Shown here one piece after another: positions 35,401 to 44,719 of a stretch of 64,000 nt of DNA. Under the pieces are notes generated by a model that saw nothing but the letters and a program-made list of their open reading frames with translations, did no database searches and was not told where the DNA came from. This stretch comes from Mucilaginibacter sp. Lineage in GTDB: Bacteria; Bacteroidota; Bacteroidia; Sphingobacteriales; Sphingobacteriaceae. A program made the translations under genes and the position numbers. The DNA lies in NCBI RefSeq assembly GCF_028288225.1, contig NZ_JAQBOC010000017.1, forward strand, positions 186,001-250,000, written 5' to 3'. The number at the start of each line of letters is the position of its first letter. Positions within the stretch are counted from its first letter, which is position 1.

Positions 35401-36166
35401 TATAACGGCAGCAAAAACCGGCCAGTATACTTTACAAAGAACCGCACTGGTAGCCATTCCACAGATTTACGATATATGGCTAATGGATCGTTACAAAAAA
35501 GATTCATTGGATATCCGCCATAATTCAACTTATGTTTTTACAATAGATCTGTCTGATACGGCATCATATGGCCGTAATCGTTTTACAATAGTGATGCGCC
35601 AAAACCCGGCATTAGGCACACATTTACTGAACTTTGCAGCAACGAAAACTACCGATGGCGCTGAGATTATATGGAAAGCGGAAAATGAACAGAACTACAC
35701 TAATTTCACCGTTGAAAGAAGCAGTGACAACGGCAAAACTTTCGTGGTTCTTGGCGGCTTTCTATCCGACGCCGGTAAAAATTACAGCCTTTTGGACAAA
35801 AATCCTCCAGCTGCGGCAGATCAATATCGGTTGAAGATCGAGGATCTAAATGGGGAAATCAGCTACTCGAAAATAATTACACTGATGTATGCTAACTCTA
35901 CTAACCACACTATTATCAGCAATATTTCGGTATATCCTAACCCTACAACAGAAAGGGTTAATTTAGCAATCAATCAAACAAGTAACAATACTGCCTATAA
36001 TATACAGATGACAAATAATATGGGGAGCATTGTAAGAACGGCTACACTAACCCAGCCTTCCTGGCAAAGTGATATAAGCAAGCTGCTCCCGGGAATCTAT
36101 TTTATAACTGTGCGAAACAAAAATGATAATAGTATTGCAGGCAGAACAAGTTTCGTAAAATTATGA
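32441..36166 (+). CDS. T9SS-secreted protein with NHL repeats and Ig-like domains
   Basis: The 1241-residue protein has a signal peptide (FFFIFFTFGLTQLNNNLFAQ) and about six NHL-type repeats at residues 70-330 (NPYGMGIDPAGNIYAVNFG, NAFYVDGAGDIYIGDSG, DPEGIVTDSKGNMYVSDY). Two putative Ig domains follow, with ALPAGLSFN..TGVFSGTP and PAGLIFNTTTGIISGTP. A long T9SS-substrate region (FNMVGNPYASSIDW) leads to a type A sorting domain at the C-terminus (ISVYPNPTTERVNLAI...LLPGIYFITVRN...SFVKL). It should cross the outer membrane through T9SS and lodge on the surface, where the NHL propeller binds a partner. Confidence 0.9.
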   Translation: MKTHLLFFFIFFTFGLTQLNNNLFAQAPTISYTPSTNVYTAGTPIPILSPVNSGGAVTSLAYGAAVPLTGAVLSNPYGMGIDPAGNIYAVNFGNNTVSKYNSTGIYQGTFATTGLSNPVGIIFDKAGNGYVLNYNRTNNGNGNFHGNAYVSKYSSAGVYVSTIIQGLGTSNGITIDPSDNLYIAEGSYNNGTNTVDQYNTSGALAFSLNNANTANPVNVAVDGSGYIYVLDNTNLNVTKYNSAGVYLSTVVTGLSNPNAFYVDGAGDIYIGDSGAHTVTVYNPSGVILTAITGLTDPEGIVTDSKGNMYVSDYTNGTVTKYPVAGGYYLSGVLPAGLSFNSTTGVFSGTPTTSFAAATYTVTAYNASGSGSATVTLSCPANTSAPVISYNPTINVFTTNSLITPLIPVVTGGIPTSYNISTALPAGLIFNTTTGIISGTPTATSAAKIYTITGTNGSGNSSTVVSIACVRDNYWTGQHDKFWSTKQNWSTNTVPVSTDLASIGVINYTGPDPVVDASVSINYITFGANAGSLTVQSGVTFTVNNILTINNNATPTFTGTVIASVTGAINIAPLAVVNIAGTGALTITSPLRVTLKSDATGSATIGEITGGSITGNVNVERYFQGSTSKVGSRYVERGYRIISSPVYNATVGSNKVYGLNYIVGNTAGQTTGANSTTNAFITGCTGGSTSAGNPSIYLYREDRTPSNASFTSGNYIGITNITNSTSAGTIGASDGGTYNIPVGNGVLFFFRGAAINWATRTAFPFIAPENVTLTSTGSLNQGTITINDWFTPTTGLSNTITGFNMVGNPYASSIDWETSTYGNKAGGIISSNLDAAIYVFNPVNQQFETYSASLHAGTGSATRIIASGQGFFVHSSNAGPATLQFKESAKSELSQNTGSYLLMGKPAAQVAVQQIMRLKLVTDSVNYSDIVIGFNSTASPRYNGKEDAKYVSGPGAAEGLASISDDNIRLSINALPLPKQAPQIIKLSITAAKTGQYTLQRTALVAIPQIYDIWLMDRYKKDSLDIRHNSTYVFTIDLSDTASYGRNRFTIVMRQNPALGTHLLNFAATKTTDGAEIIWKAENEQNYTNFTVERSSDNGKTFVVLGGFLSDAGKNYSLLDKNPPAAADQYRLKIEDLNGEISYSKIITLMYANSTNHTIISNISVYPNPTTERVNLAINQTSNNTAYNIQMTNNMGSIVRTATLTQPSWQSDISKLLPGIYFITVRNKNDNSIAGRTSFVKL

Positions 36167-36836
36167 TCAAATTGAAAAGCTAATTTTCATTTGCTGCCCT
36201 GGTTTAGTATTAAGCCATGCCCTATGGCAGATAACGGTGCCGCTATAAATTAAACCGGCGTTAAAAGTTATCTTGAACCGCCATTACCGGTTATGTATAA
36301 GGTTTTACCATCGTATTATATAACCAGTCTTTATTGCTGATATTTTGGGCAATTAATGACACCTGGCCGTTCTCAGCTTTATGATATCCCATGTATTTAA
36401 TATGGCCCTGTTTGGATCAGGATCCTGATCATTCTTCTGCGCCAAAATTACCCGTTTTAAGTATCGTGTTTTTACCACCTTTGTTTATTTCAAATGAGGC
36501 AAAAAGCGAGCTAAATTTAACGCTATCAATGGGCTGGCAGTTGGGTAAGGCATATGGCCTTGGAGTCAAGCATTGGTAATGCTTTATCTGAGGAATCCTA
36601 CAGGATCGTTAATAAAATTGTAACTTTAAATGATAGTTATCGTAAAAAAGGAATATGACAATTCAAAACAATATTACCCTTCAAATTAACAATTCGGCAT
36701 CACGCCTCTTGGTTTCCATAATCAGCACTAATTTTGCTGTTATGCTTTTATTATTCCTGGTATATTGGTTTGCCTGAACGGCCTTGCAGGCGTTATTTAT
36801 ATAAATTCACAAAGTGAGATATCATCAGAAAGCTGA
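36167..36836. other. Long stretch without an annotated gene
   Basis: About 670 bp between the T9SS protein and gmd. It may contain a 40-codon membrane frame at 36655-36777; the rest has no convincing frame. Confidence 0.4.
36655..36777 (+). CDS. Possible 40-residue membrane peptide
   Basis: ATG at 36655 to TGA at 36777, with AAAAAAGGA-like ribosome site just upstream and a TAACTTTA box at about 36620. The second half is hydrophobic (FAVMLLLFLVYWFA). No homologue is known to me and the frame may be chance. Candidate only. Confidence 0.25.
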   Translation: MTIQNNITLQINNSASRLLVSIISTNFAVMLLLFLVYWFA

Positions 36837-37949
36837 TTATTCAAACTGATTTTTAATTGAATAACCAAATGTTTTTAAAAGCTTCTCCTTTTCGAACAAC
36901 TGCAAGTCTGCAGTTATCATCTCCCTTACCAGTCCTTTAAGATCATACTTTGGTTTCCAGCCTAATTTCTCCTTACATTTAGTTGGATCCCCGATCAAAA
37001 GGTCAACTTCTGTCGGCCTGAAATATTTTGAATCTACATTTACAATTTCTTTTCCGGTTGCTAATTGATATTCGAAATTTTTACAATTAACCACATAGCC
37101 TTTTTCGTCTATTCCGGATCCTTTAAATTCAATTTCTATACCCACTTCATCAAAAGATAAACGAACAAATTCTCTGACCGGAGTAGTTATTCCCGTGGCG
37201 ATGACAAAATCTTCAGGTTCTTCCTGCTGTAATATCAGGTACATAGCTTCAACATAGTCCTTTGCATGCCCCCAATCGCGCTGCGCGTCCAGGTTACCCA
37301 AATAAAGTTTATCCTGCAGCCCCATAGCTATTTTTGCAACCCCACGTGTTATTTTTCTCGTCACAAAGGTTTCGCCACGCAATGGGCTTTCATGGTTAAA
37401 TAGTATCCCGTTACAGGCAAACATCCCATACGCTTCCCTATAATTTACGGTTATCCAATAAGCATATAACTTCGCAACGGCATAAGGTGAACGCGGATAA
37501 AATGGCGTTGTTTCTGATTGCGGTACGGCCTGAACCAAGCCATATAACTCAGATGTTGAAGCCTGGTAAATTTTTGTTTTTTTTGATAAGCCTAAAATCC
37601 TTATAGCCTCTAAAATCCGAAGCGTCCCTATGCCATCTGCATTGGCGGTGTATTCCGGCGTATCAAAGCTTACTTTGACGTGGGACATAGCACCCAAATT
37701 ATATATTTCATCTGGTTGTACCTGCTGTATTATTCTTATCAGGTTGGTACTATCACTGAGATCGCCATAATGCAGGATCAAGTTCTTATTTTCATCATGC
37801 GGATCCTGGTAAAGGTGGTCAATTCTATCAGTATTGAATAGGGAACTCCTGCGCTTTATTCCATGGACGATATATCCCTTAGAAAGTAATAGTTCTGTTA
37901 AATATGCGCCATCCTGACCTGTAATCCCTGTAATTAAAGCTATTTTCAT
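36837..37949 (-). CDS. gmd: GDP-mannose 4,6-dehydratase
   Basis: The 370-residue SDR enzyme has the nucleotide-binding [36 protein letters not shown], the substrate loop [20 protein letters not shown] and the catalytic [15 protein letters not shown]. It converts GDP-D-mannose to GDP-4-keto-6-deoxy-D-mannose, the precursor of GDP-fucose, GDP-rhamnose or GDP-perosamine. No GDP-fucose synthase follows here, so the next step must be elsewhere or be a different sugar. It is the second gene of a minus-strand pair, 21 bp downstream of the WecG-type transferase. Confidence 0.95.
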   Translation of the reverse strand: MKIALITGITGQDGAYLTELLLSKGYIVHGIKRRSSLFNTDRIDHLYQDPHDENKNLILHYGDLSDSTNLIRIIQQVQPDEIYNLGAMSHVKVSFDTPEYTANADGIGTLRILEAIRILGLSKKTKIYQASTSELYGLVQAVPQSETTPFYPRSPYAVAKLYAYWITVNYREAYGMFACNGILFNHESPLRGETFVTRKITRGVAKIAMGLQDKLYLGNLDAQRDWGHAKDYVEAMYLILQQEEPEDFVIATGITTPVREFVRLSFDEVGIEIEFKGSGIDEKGYVVNCKNFEYQLATGKEIVNVDSKYFRPTEVDLLIGDPTKCKEKLGWKPKYDLKGLVREMITADLQLFEKEKLLKTFGYSIKNQFE

Positions 37950-37970
37950 TAATAAGATATATGCTGGTTG

Positions 37971-38732
37971 TTATTTAGCGAGAACAGGTAATCTTCCGGC
38001 CCACAGTTTTTCTGTTTTTTGCTTAAGTATAACCAGGACAAATACAGGACCATAATAAATATATCTTTTAAACATTCTGCGTGGCTCCTTTAAAAACCGG
38101 GCAAACCACTCCAAACCTAAGTTTTGCCAGAATTTGGACGGGCGGTTAACTGTCCCGGCATAGAAATCAAAAACAGCCCCGATAGAGCAAATTGTACTCA
38201 CATCCAATAATGATTTATATTTATAAGTCCACTTTTCCTGCTTTGGTGCAGTCATGCCAACGAATAACACGTCAGGTTTAAATGCATTTACAGCATGTAT
38301 AATTGCATCATTATCCTCACTGGAAAATGATTTCTTAAACGGAGGAGAGTAAAATCCTGTTTTAATATTTGGAAACTCTACATTTATCCTTTTTTTGATG
38401 AGCGCTAGTGTTTCATCAGATGAACCTAAATAAAAACAACGGCCACCGCTAAGATTTAACTTGTTTAAAAGAAAATAATGCAGGTCTTCTCCGGCAATTT
38501 TTTTTATAAAATTCCCTGTTAAAAGTTTAACCGCAGCTACTATTCCAATACCATCGGGCAATAAAACATCGGAATTACTTAAAGCCGATTTAAACTCTTC
38601 ATCATTTTCAGCTATTATATAGGAATATTGATTAACTGTGTTTATGATGCATTTTGAATTTAATTCAATCTTATCTAAATTAGAGGTTAAAATAGAATAA
38701 TCCGATAACAAAATCGTCGAATAGTCGCTCAT
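37971..38732 (-). CDS. WecG/TagA/CpsF family glycosyltransferase (GT26)
   Basis: The 253-residue protein has the family blocks NQYSYIIAENDEEFKSAL, LLPDGIGIVAAVKLL, CFYLGSSDETL, VGMTAPKQEKWTYK and ICSIGAVFDFYAGTVNRPSK. These transferases add N-acetylmannosaminuronate, N-acetylmannosamine or glucose to a lipid-linked intermediate at the inner membrane. Here it probably extends the chain started by the WcaJ-like enzyme. It forms a two-gene operon with gmd, upstream of it. Confidence 0.9.
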   Translation of the reverse strand: MSDYSTILLSDYSILTSNLDKIELNSKCIINTVNQYSYIIAENDEEFKSALSNSDVLLPDGIGIVAAVKLLTGNFIKKIAGEDLHYFLLNKLNLSGGRCFYLGSSDETLALIKKRINVEFPNIKTGFYSPPFKKSFSSEDNDAIIHAVNAFKPDVLFVGMTAPKQEKWTYKYKSLLDVSTICSIGAVFDFYAGTVNRPSKFWQNLGLEWFARFLKEPRRMFKRYIYYGPVFVLVILKQKTEKLWAGRLPVLAK

Positions 38733-39201
38733 TTAGTTGAAATTATATAAACTGATATGAAATATTATTGTAAAGCATTTTACATTAGACAATTCTAATG
38801 CCCTCTTTTATGGAATTTTTAGAATCCATTAAAAAACCCATCAAACCGGCATGAATTTATAATTTTAATTACTGTTCGTTGAAAAACAATAAGAAATTAG
38901 TAATAAAATCCGTTAAATTAAAATTAACTCAATTTTGCAATTTGGGGAATGGGGAATTTGCTACACAAATAAAATGTAAATTCCCCTGATTAATCGCTGA
39001 ACTAAAACTGACATCAATTATGTTTTTCAGGTTTAATTAGTGAATTCAATTTAAATCATAAAAATATAGCTTAAATAAGGTATTTGATTAAAAAAAAATA
39101 CGAACCATTCTTCCCTTATTTACGTAAAAACGTGGATAAGGGAAATTTAATTCCATAATTTATTACTAGAATCCTTCATCCTGCTTTGTAAATTATTGAC
39201 A
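38733..39201. other. Divergent intergenic region
   Basis: About 470 bp, strongly AT-rich, between the minus-strand WecG gene and a small plus-strand frame. Both promoters should lie here. I see no element that fits TAnnTTTG with confidence. Confidence 0.4.
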
Positions 39202-39432
39202 ATGAATAAAGTTAAAAACATTAAAATCGATGGCAAAAAAATGCGGGACTTAGCTGATAGTTTGAAAGAACAAATCCCGGGTCTTGGTTTTGCTTTAATA
39301 GTTTTTGAATTTGAAAATGGCTCGAAGGTTGGAAATTATATTTCAAACCTACAGGAGGATTTTATGATAAAAGCTTTAGAAAATCAATTGGAATCATTAA
39401 AAAAAGGGCAAACTTTTTCTACTCCGGAATAA
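39202..39432 (+). CDS. Small hypothetical protein
   Basis: From the ATG at 39202 (a TTG two codons earlier is less likely) the 76-residue product reads MNKVKNIKIDGKKMRDLADS and ends LESLKKGQTFSTPE. It is cytoplasmic and soluble, with GLGFALIVFEFENGSKVGNY as a likely beta hairpin. I do not recognise it. Proximity to the EPS genes is the only clue to role. Confidence 0.5.
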   Translation: MNKVKNIKIDGKKMRDLADSLKEQIPGLGFALIVFEFENGSKVGNYISNLQEDFMIKALENQLESLKKGQTFSTPE

Positions 39433-39714
39433 TAATTAAAATAAATTCGAATAATATCTAATTCTCTGAAACAGTCTCCTCGTTAGCTTAAAGCATAACA
39501 GTACACCAGCAAATATTTTTTTAATTTACAGGTAAAATAACGGCAATAATTTCCCCATATATGCCCGTCATTTTTTAACAAATGTTTTTATTTATTCACC
39601 AATTCATTGTTGCATGATAATTGCAAACGGGTGGCTGTCTTATTCATTTGATAATATTTAACTAAGACTTTTGCCTTATTTAGGATATAATTTATTCAGC
39701 ATAAATGTGCTTAT

Positions 39715-41100
39715 ATGGAAACACGCTATCTTTACCTTTTACGCTTCACACTTGCCTGTACTGACCTTTTATTAGTGAATATCTGTTTTTTTCTGGGTTA
39801 TTATTTATCTAACAAGTATGGGATTAGAATTGATAAAGCCATATATCAGCACAATGTCGTGTTTTGCAACCTTATATGGATTATCTGCACCGGCATTTTC
39901 AGGCTATACACCGAACAAATTATACTCAAACAGGAATTAATATATAAGTCCACATGGAAGAGCGCAGCATTACATGTGGCTTTGTTTATTGCATATTTAT
40001 TTTTCACTAATACTTCAGATTTTTCAAAATCATTTTTCATTTCCTTTTATGCCTTAATGGTGTTTAGCTTCTTGTTGAGCCGTTTTATTGGTACAGCCCT
40101 GCAAGCCACACTAAATAAAAACTTTGATGTGCGTACAGCAGTGGCGGTGATGGGTATGAACCAGGGAGGGCTGAAACTGGCAAAATACCTTGAGCAGCAA
40201 AGTAGTTTACATTTTGTAGGCTTTTTAGGTGAAGGCTCATCCAGTATAAATGAGAAGGGCGAACTTATTATGGCCTCTACCGCCGATCAATTAAAGGTGG
40301 CGGCCACCTCAGGAGTTGATGAAGTATTTGTTTGCATTGATACCAACAAAATGAGCGATCTCCCAGATCTTATCCGGGAAGGAGAAAAGCAATGCATTCG
40401 ACTGAATTTTGTTCCAGATCTGGCAGTTTTTGACGCAAATTTCAGAGTTGACAAGAGAGGGGATTTTATGGTGCTTTGCGCTCGCAGCGAACCCCTGGAA
40501 AAAATTGGTTGTCGTTTCAGAAAAAGGCTGTTTGACATCATTGTAAGCTCGTTTGTTATTTTATTTATATTCAGCTGGCTTTATCCGTTACTTGCCATTA
40601 TTATTAAGATCCAAAGCCCGGGTCCGGTTTTGTTTAAGCAATTACGGTCAGGGAGGGATAATAAGTCCTTTTGGTGCTACAAGTTCAGAAGTATGCGCCT
40701 TAATAATGAAAGCAACAATTTGCAGGCGACTCTTAATGATAGCCGGATCACCCCAATTGGCCGCTTTATGCGAAAAACCAGCCTGGACGAGTTTCCGCAA
40801 TTTTTTAATGTGCTCTTAGGATATATGAGTATACTTGGGCCAAGGCCGCATATGCTTTCACATACAGAACAATATCGCCAAATCATAGATAAATACATGA
40901 TCCGTCATTTTCTTAAGCCTGGCATAAGCGGGTGGGCGCAAATCAATGGCTACAGAGGTGAAACGAAAAACACTGCATTAATGGAAAAAAGAGTTGAGCA
41001 CGACATTTGGTATATGGAGAACTGGTCGCTCATGCTGGATGTTAAAATCATGTTCCTTACCATAATTAATATTTTCAGGGGCGAGAAAAATGCGTACTAA
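39715..41100 (+). CDS. WcaJ-like initiating sugar-phosphate transferase
   Basis: The 461-residue protein has an N-terminal part with about four membrane helices (LLRFTLACTDLLLVNICFFL to SFYALMVFSFLLSRFIG), a central CoA-binding-like/Rossmann domain (VAVMGMNQGGLKLAKYLEQQ) and a C-terminal bacterial sugar-transferase domain from about residue 268 (RKRLFDIIVSSFVI, KFRSMRLNNESN, TSLDEFPQFFNVLLG, KPGISGWAQINGYRG). It should move a hexose-1-phosphate onto undecaprenyl phosphate, starting repeat-unit assembly. Family is the PssY/WcaJ polyprenyl glycosylphosphotransferases. It stands alone on the plus strand, opposite to the rest of the locus. Confidence 0.92.
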   Translation: METRYLYLLRFTLACTDLLLVNICFFLGYYLSNKYGIRIDKAIYQHNVVFCNLIWIICTGIFRLYTEQIILKQELIYKSTWKSAALHVALFIAYLFFTNTSDFSKSFFISFYALMVFSFLLSRFIGTALQATLNKNFDVRTAVAVMGMNQGGLKLAKYLEQQSSLHFVGFLGEGSSSINEKGELIMASTADQLKVAATSGVDEVFVCIDTNKMSDLPDLIREGEKQCIRLNFVPDLAVFDANFRVDKRGDFMVLCARSEPLEKIGCRFRKRLFDIIVSSFVILFIFSWLYPLLAIIIKIQSPGPVLFKQLRSGRDNKSFWCYKFRSMRLNNESNNLQATLNDSRITPIGRFMRKTSLDEFPQFFNVLLGYMSILGPRPHMLSHTEQYRQIIDKYMIRHFLKPGISGWAQINGYRGETKNTALMEKRVEHDIWYMENWSLMLDVKIMFLTIINIFRGEKNAY

Positions 41101-41876
41101 CAATACATTAATGTTCTATTAATAAATTGGCACGCATAAATCATTCAGCGACTGTTAATGGCCTGAACTTAAATTGAATTAGCCTGACCTCTCTCCTCTT
41201 ATAGACACTTCGTATGTCAAATCAGCGAACGGATTTTGCTCTTTCTTAGTCATCTGAAAAATAGTCTGATATGTCAATAAATTGTGACCCTAAATAGAAA
41301 AGAATCTCCCCGCTGGTAAAGTTGCATCTTAAAAAAACAAGGCGCTTATTCCTTTTTCTATCCATAGGGCGCCTAAACATATAAAATCAGAAAACAAGTA
41401 AAGGATTGTTTCTATTACAGACATCTCACAAAACCGTACGTGCCGTTCGGCCTGTCGCGACTTGTCAGAATATTGGTAGCTGTTTCTCAACAGGATGGTC
41501 TCGGTTACCGGTTAATTGTCACATTACTTAACTCAGCCTCGCTTGCCATTTACTCCTGGCTTCCGGCCTACCCTGGCAAATAGCTCTCTTATGAGCTCGG
41601 TTGTTGGCGTTTCGCAATAAATACACAATGCCTTGGTTTTATTCCAATATTCAGTCCTTCAATGTTCGTAAGATCTCTCCATTTTCTTTTGGAGCTTGTT
41701 GCCCATTTACTAAGGTGTATCTGGACTTACGCCTTATAGCGCATATCCATGCCTTGCACACAACAAAAAAGCCGGATGTTTATCCAGCTCATTTCAACTT
41801 TCGAGGCATTATTGCGAATAATTCGCACTCCTGCAACGCTGGTTTTCTCTCAGATCAGTTTTTTCAATTTTCTAAT
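41101..41876. other. Long intergenic stretch with a group II intron-like segment
   Basis: About 775 bp between WcaJ and the 3' end of the kinase gene. It holds a weak GGCGC hairpin (41338-41374). At 41410-41560, on the minus strand, the words ACCGGTAACCGAGAC, AAGTCGCGACAGGCCGA and CACGTACGGTTTTGTGAG resemble the conserved end of group II introns. No reverse-transcriptase frame is present. A plus-strand frame at 41601-42035 is not convincing. Confidence 0.35.
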
Positions 41877-44240
41877 TTAGAACCTGCTTTTAAAATTGCT
41901 AAAGACCGGGGCAAGAACGCTTTTTCTGGTTGTGGTATAATACCGTTGATCGTATTTATATCCATAGCCATGTTTTATTCTTTCTATACCATTAAAAATA
42001 ATATTAATATTATGAAGCTGCTTTTGTTCATCTAACTGATTTATAAATTCCAATTCAGCTTTATCTGTTGTCCCCTGCCTTATCACATACAAAGTGACGT
42101 CAGCAATCCTTGAGAGAATTATTGCATCAGGCACGAGGTGAACGGGCGGGCTATCCAATATAATATCATCATAATCCTTCCTTAAAACAGCTATTAATTC
42201 TTCCAGTTCCTTCTTTTCTAATAGTTCGGATGGATTGTTAACAATGGAGCCACAGGCGATGATATCCAGATTGAGTATTGATCCCGCTGGCCGAATAATG
42301 TCTGACAATTCGGCCCTTCCATTAAGATATTCACTTATGCCACTTTCTTCAGATGACAAGCCTAATGCCTGCGCCACCCGGGGTTTCCGCATATCAAGTT
42401 CAAGAATAATTGTTTTTTTAAAAGCGAATGCCAGGGCGATTCCTAAATTTACGCTTACAAAACTTTTACCTTCACCAGGGATGCTTGATGTTAACAATGT
42501 TACCCTGCCTGTTTTTCTTTCGTTGTGTAAAAAAAACAGCTTGATACGTAAAGCCCTTATTTGTTCACTAACAGCGCTCACATTATTTTCATTAATCGCA
42601 ACCAAGTTTTGATTTTTTTCAAACGGCAGTTCCCCTACGACCGGCAGTTTTAACACGTCTGTAATATCTGTGATTTTTGAGATCCTGGTATTCAAACTAT
42701 TTCTCAAACTAATTAGCCCTATGGGAAAGCCAATGCCAAAAAGCATTGTGACAAAAGAAACAATAGGTGTAAGGTCCCTTGGAGATTCTGCATAAGCTTC
42801 ATCTATGACACGGTTATTTGATAAAGTAGAGGCATATTTCACAGAAACCTCTTCTTTTTTTTGAAGTAAATAAGTATATAAACTTTCTTTACTTGACTGC
42901 TGCCTTTTAATACTTATATATTGCCGTTCCTCTGATGGCATATTTTTTATCGAAGCTTCAAAACCTTTATTATAGGTGTCTAATTTTTCTTTTGTTCTTT
43001 GAAGTGATATTTTTATATTTTTAACATTTTCCTTTATAGCCGCTTTCGTTGTTTTGATCTGATTGTTAATCGGGTCAAAATCCGGATTCGTTTCGGGCAT
43101 CGTTGCAGCTAATTTATCATGCTGTAGTTGCAACTGTGATAGTTTTTCAATAGAGTTGCTCAATGCAGGATCTGTAATTCCAACTGTTGCAGGTGCCTTT
43201 TCCGAAGTTTGATTTGAATTGATGTATTTTTCAATGCCGTCAACTACACTTAATTTGATATTAACTTCGTTTAAGTTGGCATCATTAACCTGCTGGTTTT
43301 CTAAACGGATTTGTGCTTCAGAATTTAAATCCGTTAATCCCCGGCTGCTTTTAAATCCTTCAATCCCCTTTTCGGATGCCTTTAATTCTCCTGTTAAAGA
43401 AGCTAATCGTTGATCCACAAAATCAAGTGTGCGTTTGGTTTCAAGGCTTTTTTCAATAGCAGAATACAAAGTATAGTTGGAAATAAGGCTGTTAAGAACG
43501 TCGCGACCTCTTTCCGGCACTTTATCTGTAACTGATAAATCAACAGACGTTGCCAATTTCGTGGCGAGGCTGATATCAATTATATCCTGATAAGACAAAG
43601 TTATTTTCTCAGGATCAGATAAAACTATCTTTATAACATCGCCTTTATGCCCAATTATTCTTTTACCTGGTGCTAACTTCCAAATACCAAAGCGGGACAT
43701 ATAAGAGTTATTAAACGCAAATTCAGATAGCTTCCCGTCCGGGTTTTTAAACCAAAATGTCTTATTGTCTTTAATAACAATATCGATTTCGTCGTTATTA
43801 AGCTTTCCGGTTGGTTTAAATGAAAGTAGTTTAACAGGACTTTTCTTATATAAATCATCTGCAAATAAACCATCTGTTTTTTTATAAGTAATCCATAATT
43901 GCAAATTCCGGACTACCTGGTTTATAAGTTTTTTGGATTTTAATATTTCCATTTCATTTTCAACGCCATCAGTTGAATTCGTTATCCCGATTTCCTTAAG
44001 CATTTCAGCTTTTGAATCAGGTGTCTTTTTATCGTCTTTTATAAGTAAGGTTGCTTTGACGACATATAAAGGTCTGGCATTGTTTAAATAAAATACTGCA
44101 ACTGCAGCGCTGATTCCTATACATAAAAGAAAAAGAGGCCAATAGAATAAATATCGTTTTAAAATATTTTTCAGGGTACTGCTGCCGCTTTTGTTTGGGT
44201 TTATTATTACTGTTGTTGTTTTACCTGGTTGTATACTCAT
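41877..44240 (-). CDS. Polysaccharide co-polymerase/tyrosine autokinase (Wzc-like)
   Basis: The 787-residue protein has a Wzz domain with a TM helix at about residues 30-50 and another near 510 (IVSFVTMLFGIGFPIGLISL), a long periplasmic coiled coil, and a cytoplasmic BY-kinase: Walker A SSIPGEGKSFVSVNLG near 585, A' ILELDMRKPRV, B DDIILDSPP. The tail is Tyr-rich (GYGYKYDQRYYTTTRKS), typical for autophosphorylation. It should control chain length and export together with Wza (52010). It lies at the far end of the minus-strand cluster, about 8 kb from Wza, and no matching phosphatase gene is present. Confidence 0.93.
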   Translation of the reverse strand: MSIQPGKTTTVIINPNKSGSSTLKNILKRYLFYWPLFLLCIGISAAVAVFYLNNARPLYVVKATLLIKDDKKTPDSKAEMLKEIGITNSTDGVENEMEILKSKKLINQVVRNLQLWITYKKTDGLFADDLYKKSPVKLLSFKPTGKLNNDEIDIVIKDNKTFWFKNPDGKLSEFAFNNSYMSRFGIWKLAPGKRIIGHKGDVIKIVLSDPEKITLSYQDIIDISLATKLATSVDLSVTDKVPERGRDVLNSLISNYTLYSAIEKSLETKRTLDFVDQRLASLTGELKASEKGIEGFKSSRGLTDLNSEAQIRLENQQVNDANLNEVNIKLSVVDGIEKYINSNQTSEKAPATVGITDPALSNSIEKLSQLQLQHDKLAATMPETNPDFDPINNQIKTTKAAIKENVKNIKISLQRTKEKLDTYNKGFEASIKNMPSEERQYISIKRQQSSKESLYTYLLQKKEEVSVKYASTLSNNRVIDEAYAESPRDLTPIVSFVTMLFGIGFPIGLISLRNSLNTRISKITDITDVLKLPVVGELPFEKNQNLVAINENNVSAVSEQIRALRIKLFFLHNERKTGRVTLLTSSIPGEGKSFVSVNLGIALAFAFKKTIILELDMRKPRVAQALGLSSEESGISEYLNGRAELSDIIRPAGSILNLDIIACGSIVNNPSELLEKKELEELIAVLRKDYDDIILDSPPVHLVPDAIILSRIADVTLYVIRQGTTDKAELEFINQLDEQKQLHNINIIFNGIERIKHGYGYKYDQRYYTTTRKSVLAPVFSNFKSRF

Positions 44241-44719
44241 TATAAAATTAATGTGGAAGTTGTTTTTTTGAAGGTGTTAAAACGAAAAATACAATCTGCT
44301 GTTTAGCAAAATAAAATACTGATTTCAGCATGTTTAAAACGAGCTAAAAGAATTGATTTATAAAAAAATATTTCACGAGAGAATTAAAACTTTTAAAAGA
44401 AAAAACATAACTAAGGAACGGCTTTATAAAGGTAAAACATTTTACCTTTATACTAATTTAAAAAACTATATGACATCAAATTCCTATCATTTAAAAAACC
44501 TATTGCGAAAGGAAAATAATATTCATATCAGTTTATAAAATACAAAAATAGTGCCGCTTAAAAATTTGGCAATCGGTAGGAAAAGCAATGAAAAAAAAGC
44601 GCATTTAAGCCAAAAAGGGCCTCATTCTGATTTGCAATTGTAAAATTAAATTTGACAGGACATTAATTGTAGAAAATTATCCCCAATGCATCCTGTATAT
44701 TTTTCTTTTAGTAAGTACA
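44241..44719. other. AT-rich gene-free stretch
   Basis: About 480 bp of very AT-rich DNA before the kinase gene start and after the beta-helix gene. An open frame at 44353-44538 has skewed Lys/Asn content and looks random. Confidence 0.4.

Noticed and set aside
36391-36579. 62-codon frame between the NHL protein and gmd
   Set aside because: No start context or family likeness; long Pro/Leu runs look like chance.
41601-42035. Plus-strand open frame of 144 codons overlapping the end of the kinase gene
   Set aside because: Its right part is antisense to the conserved tail of the tyrosine kinase gene and its composition is not protein-like; the left part is the intron-like DNA.
44353-44538. 61-codon frame in AT-rich intergenic DNA
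   Set aside because: Lys/Asn/Tyr bias is what random AT-rich DNA gives; no ribosome site and no promoter.
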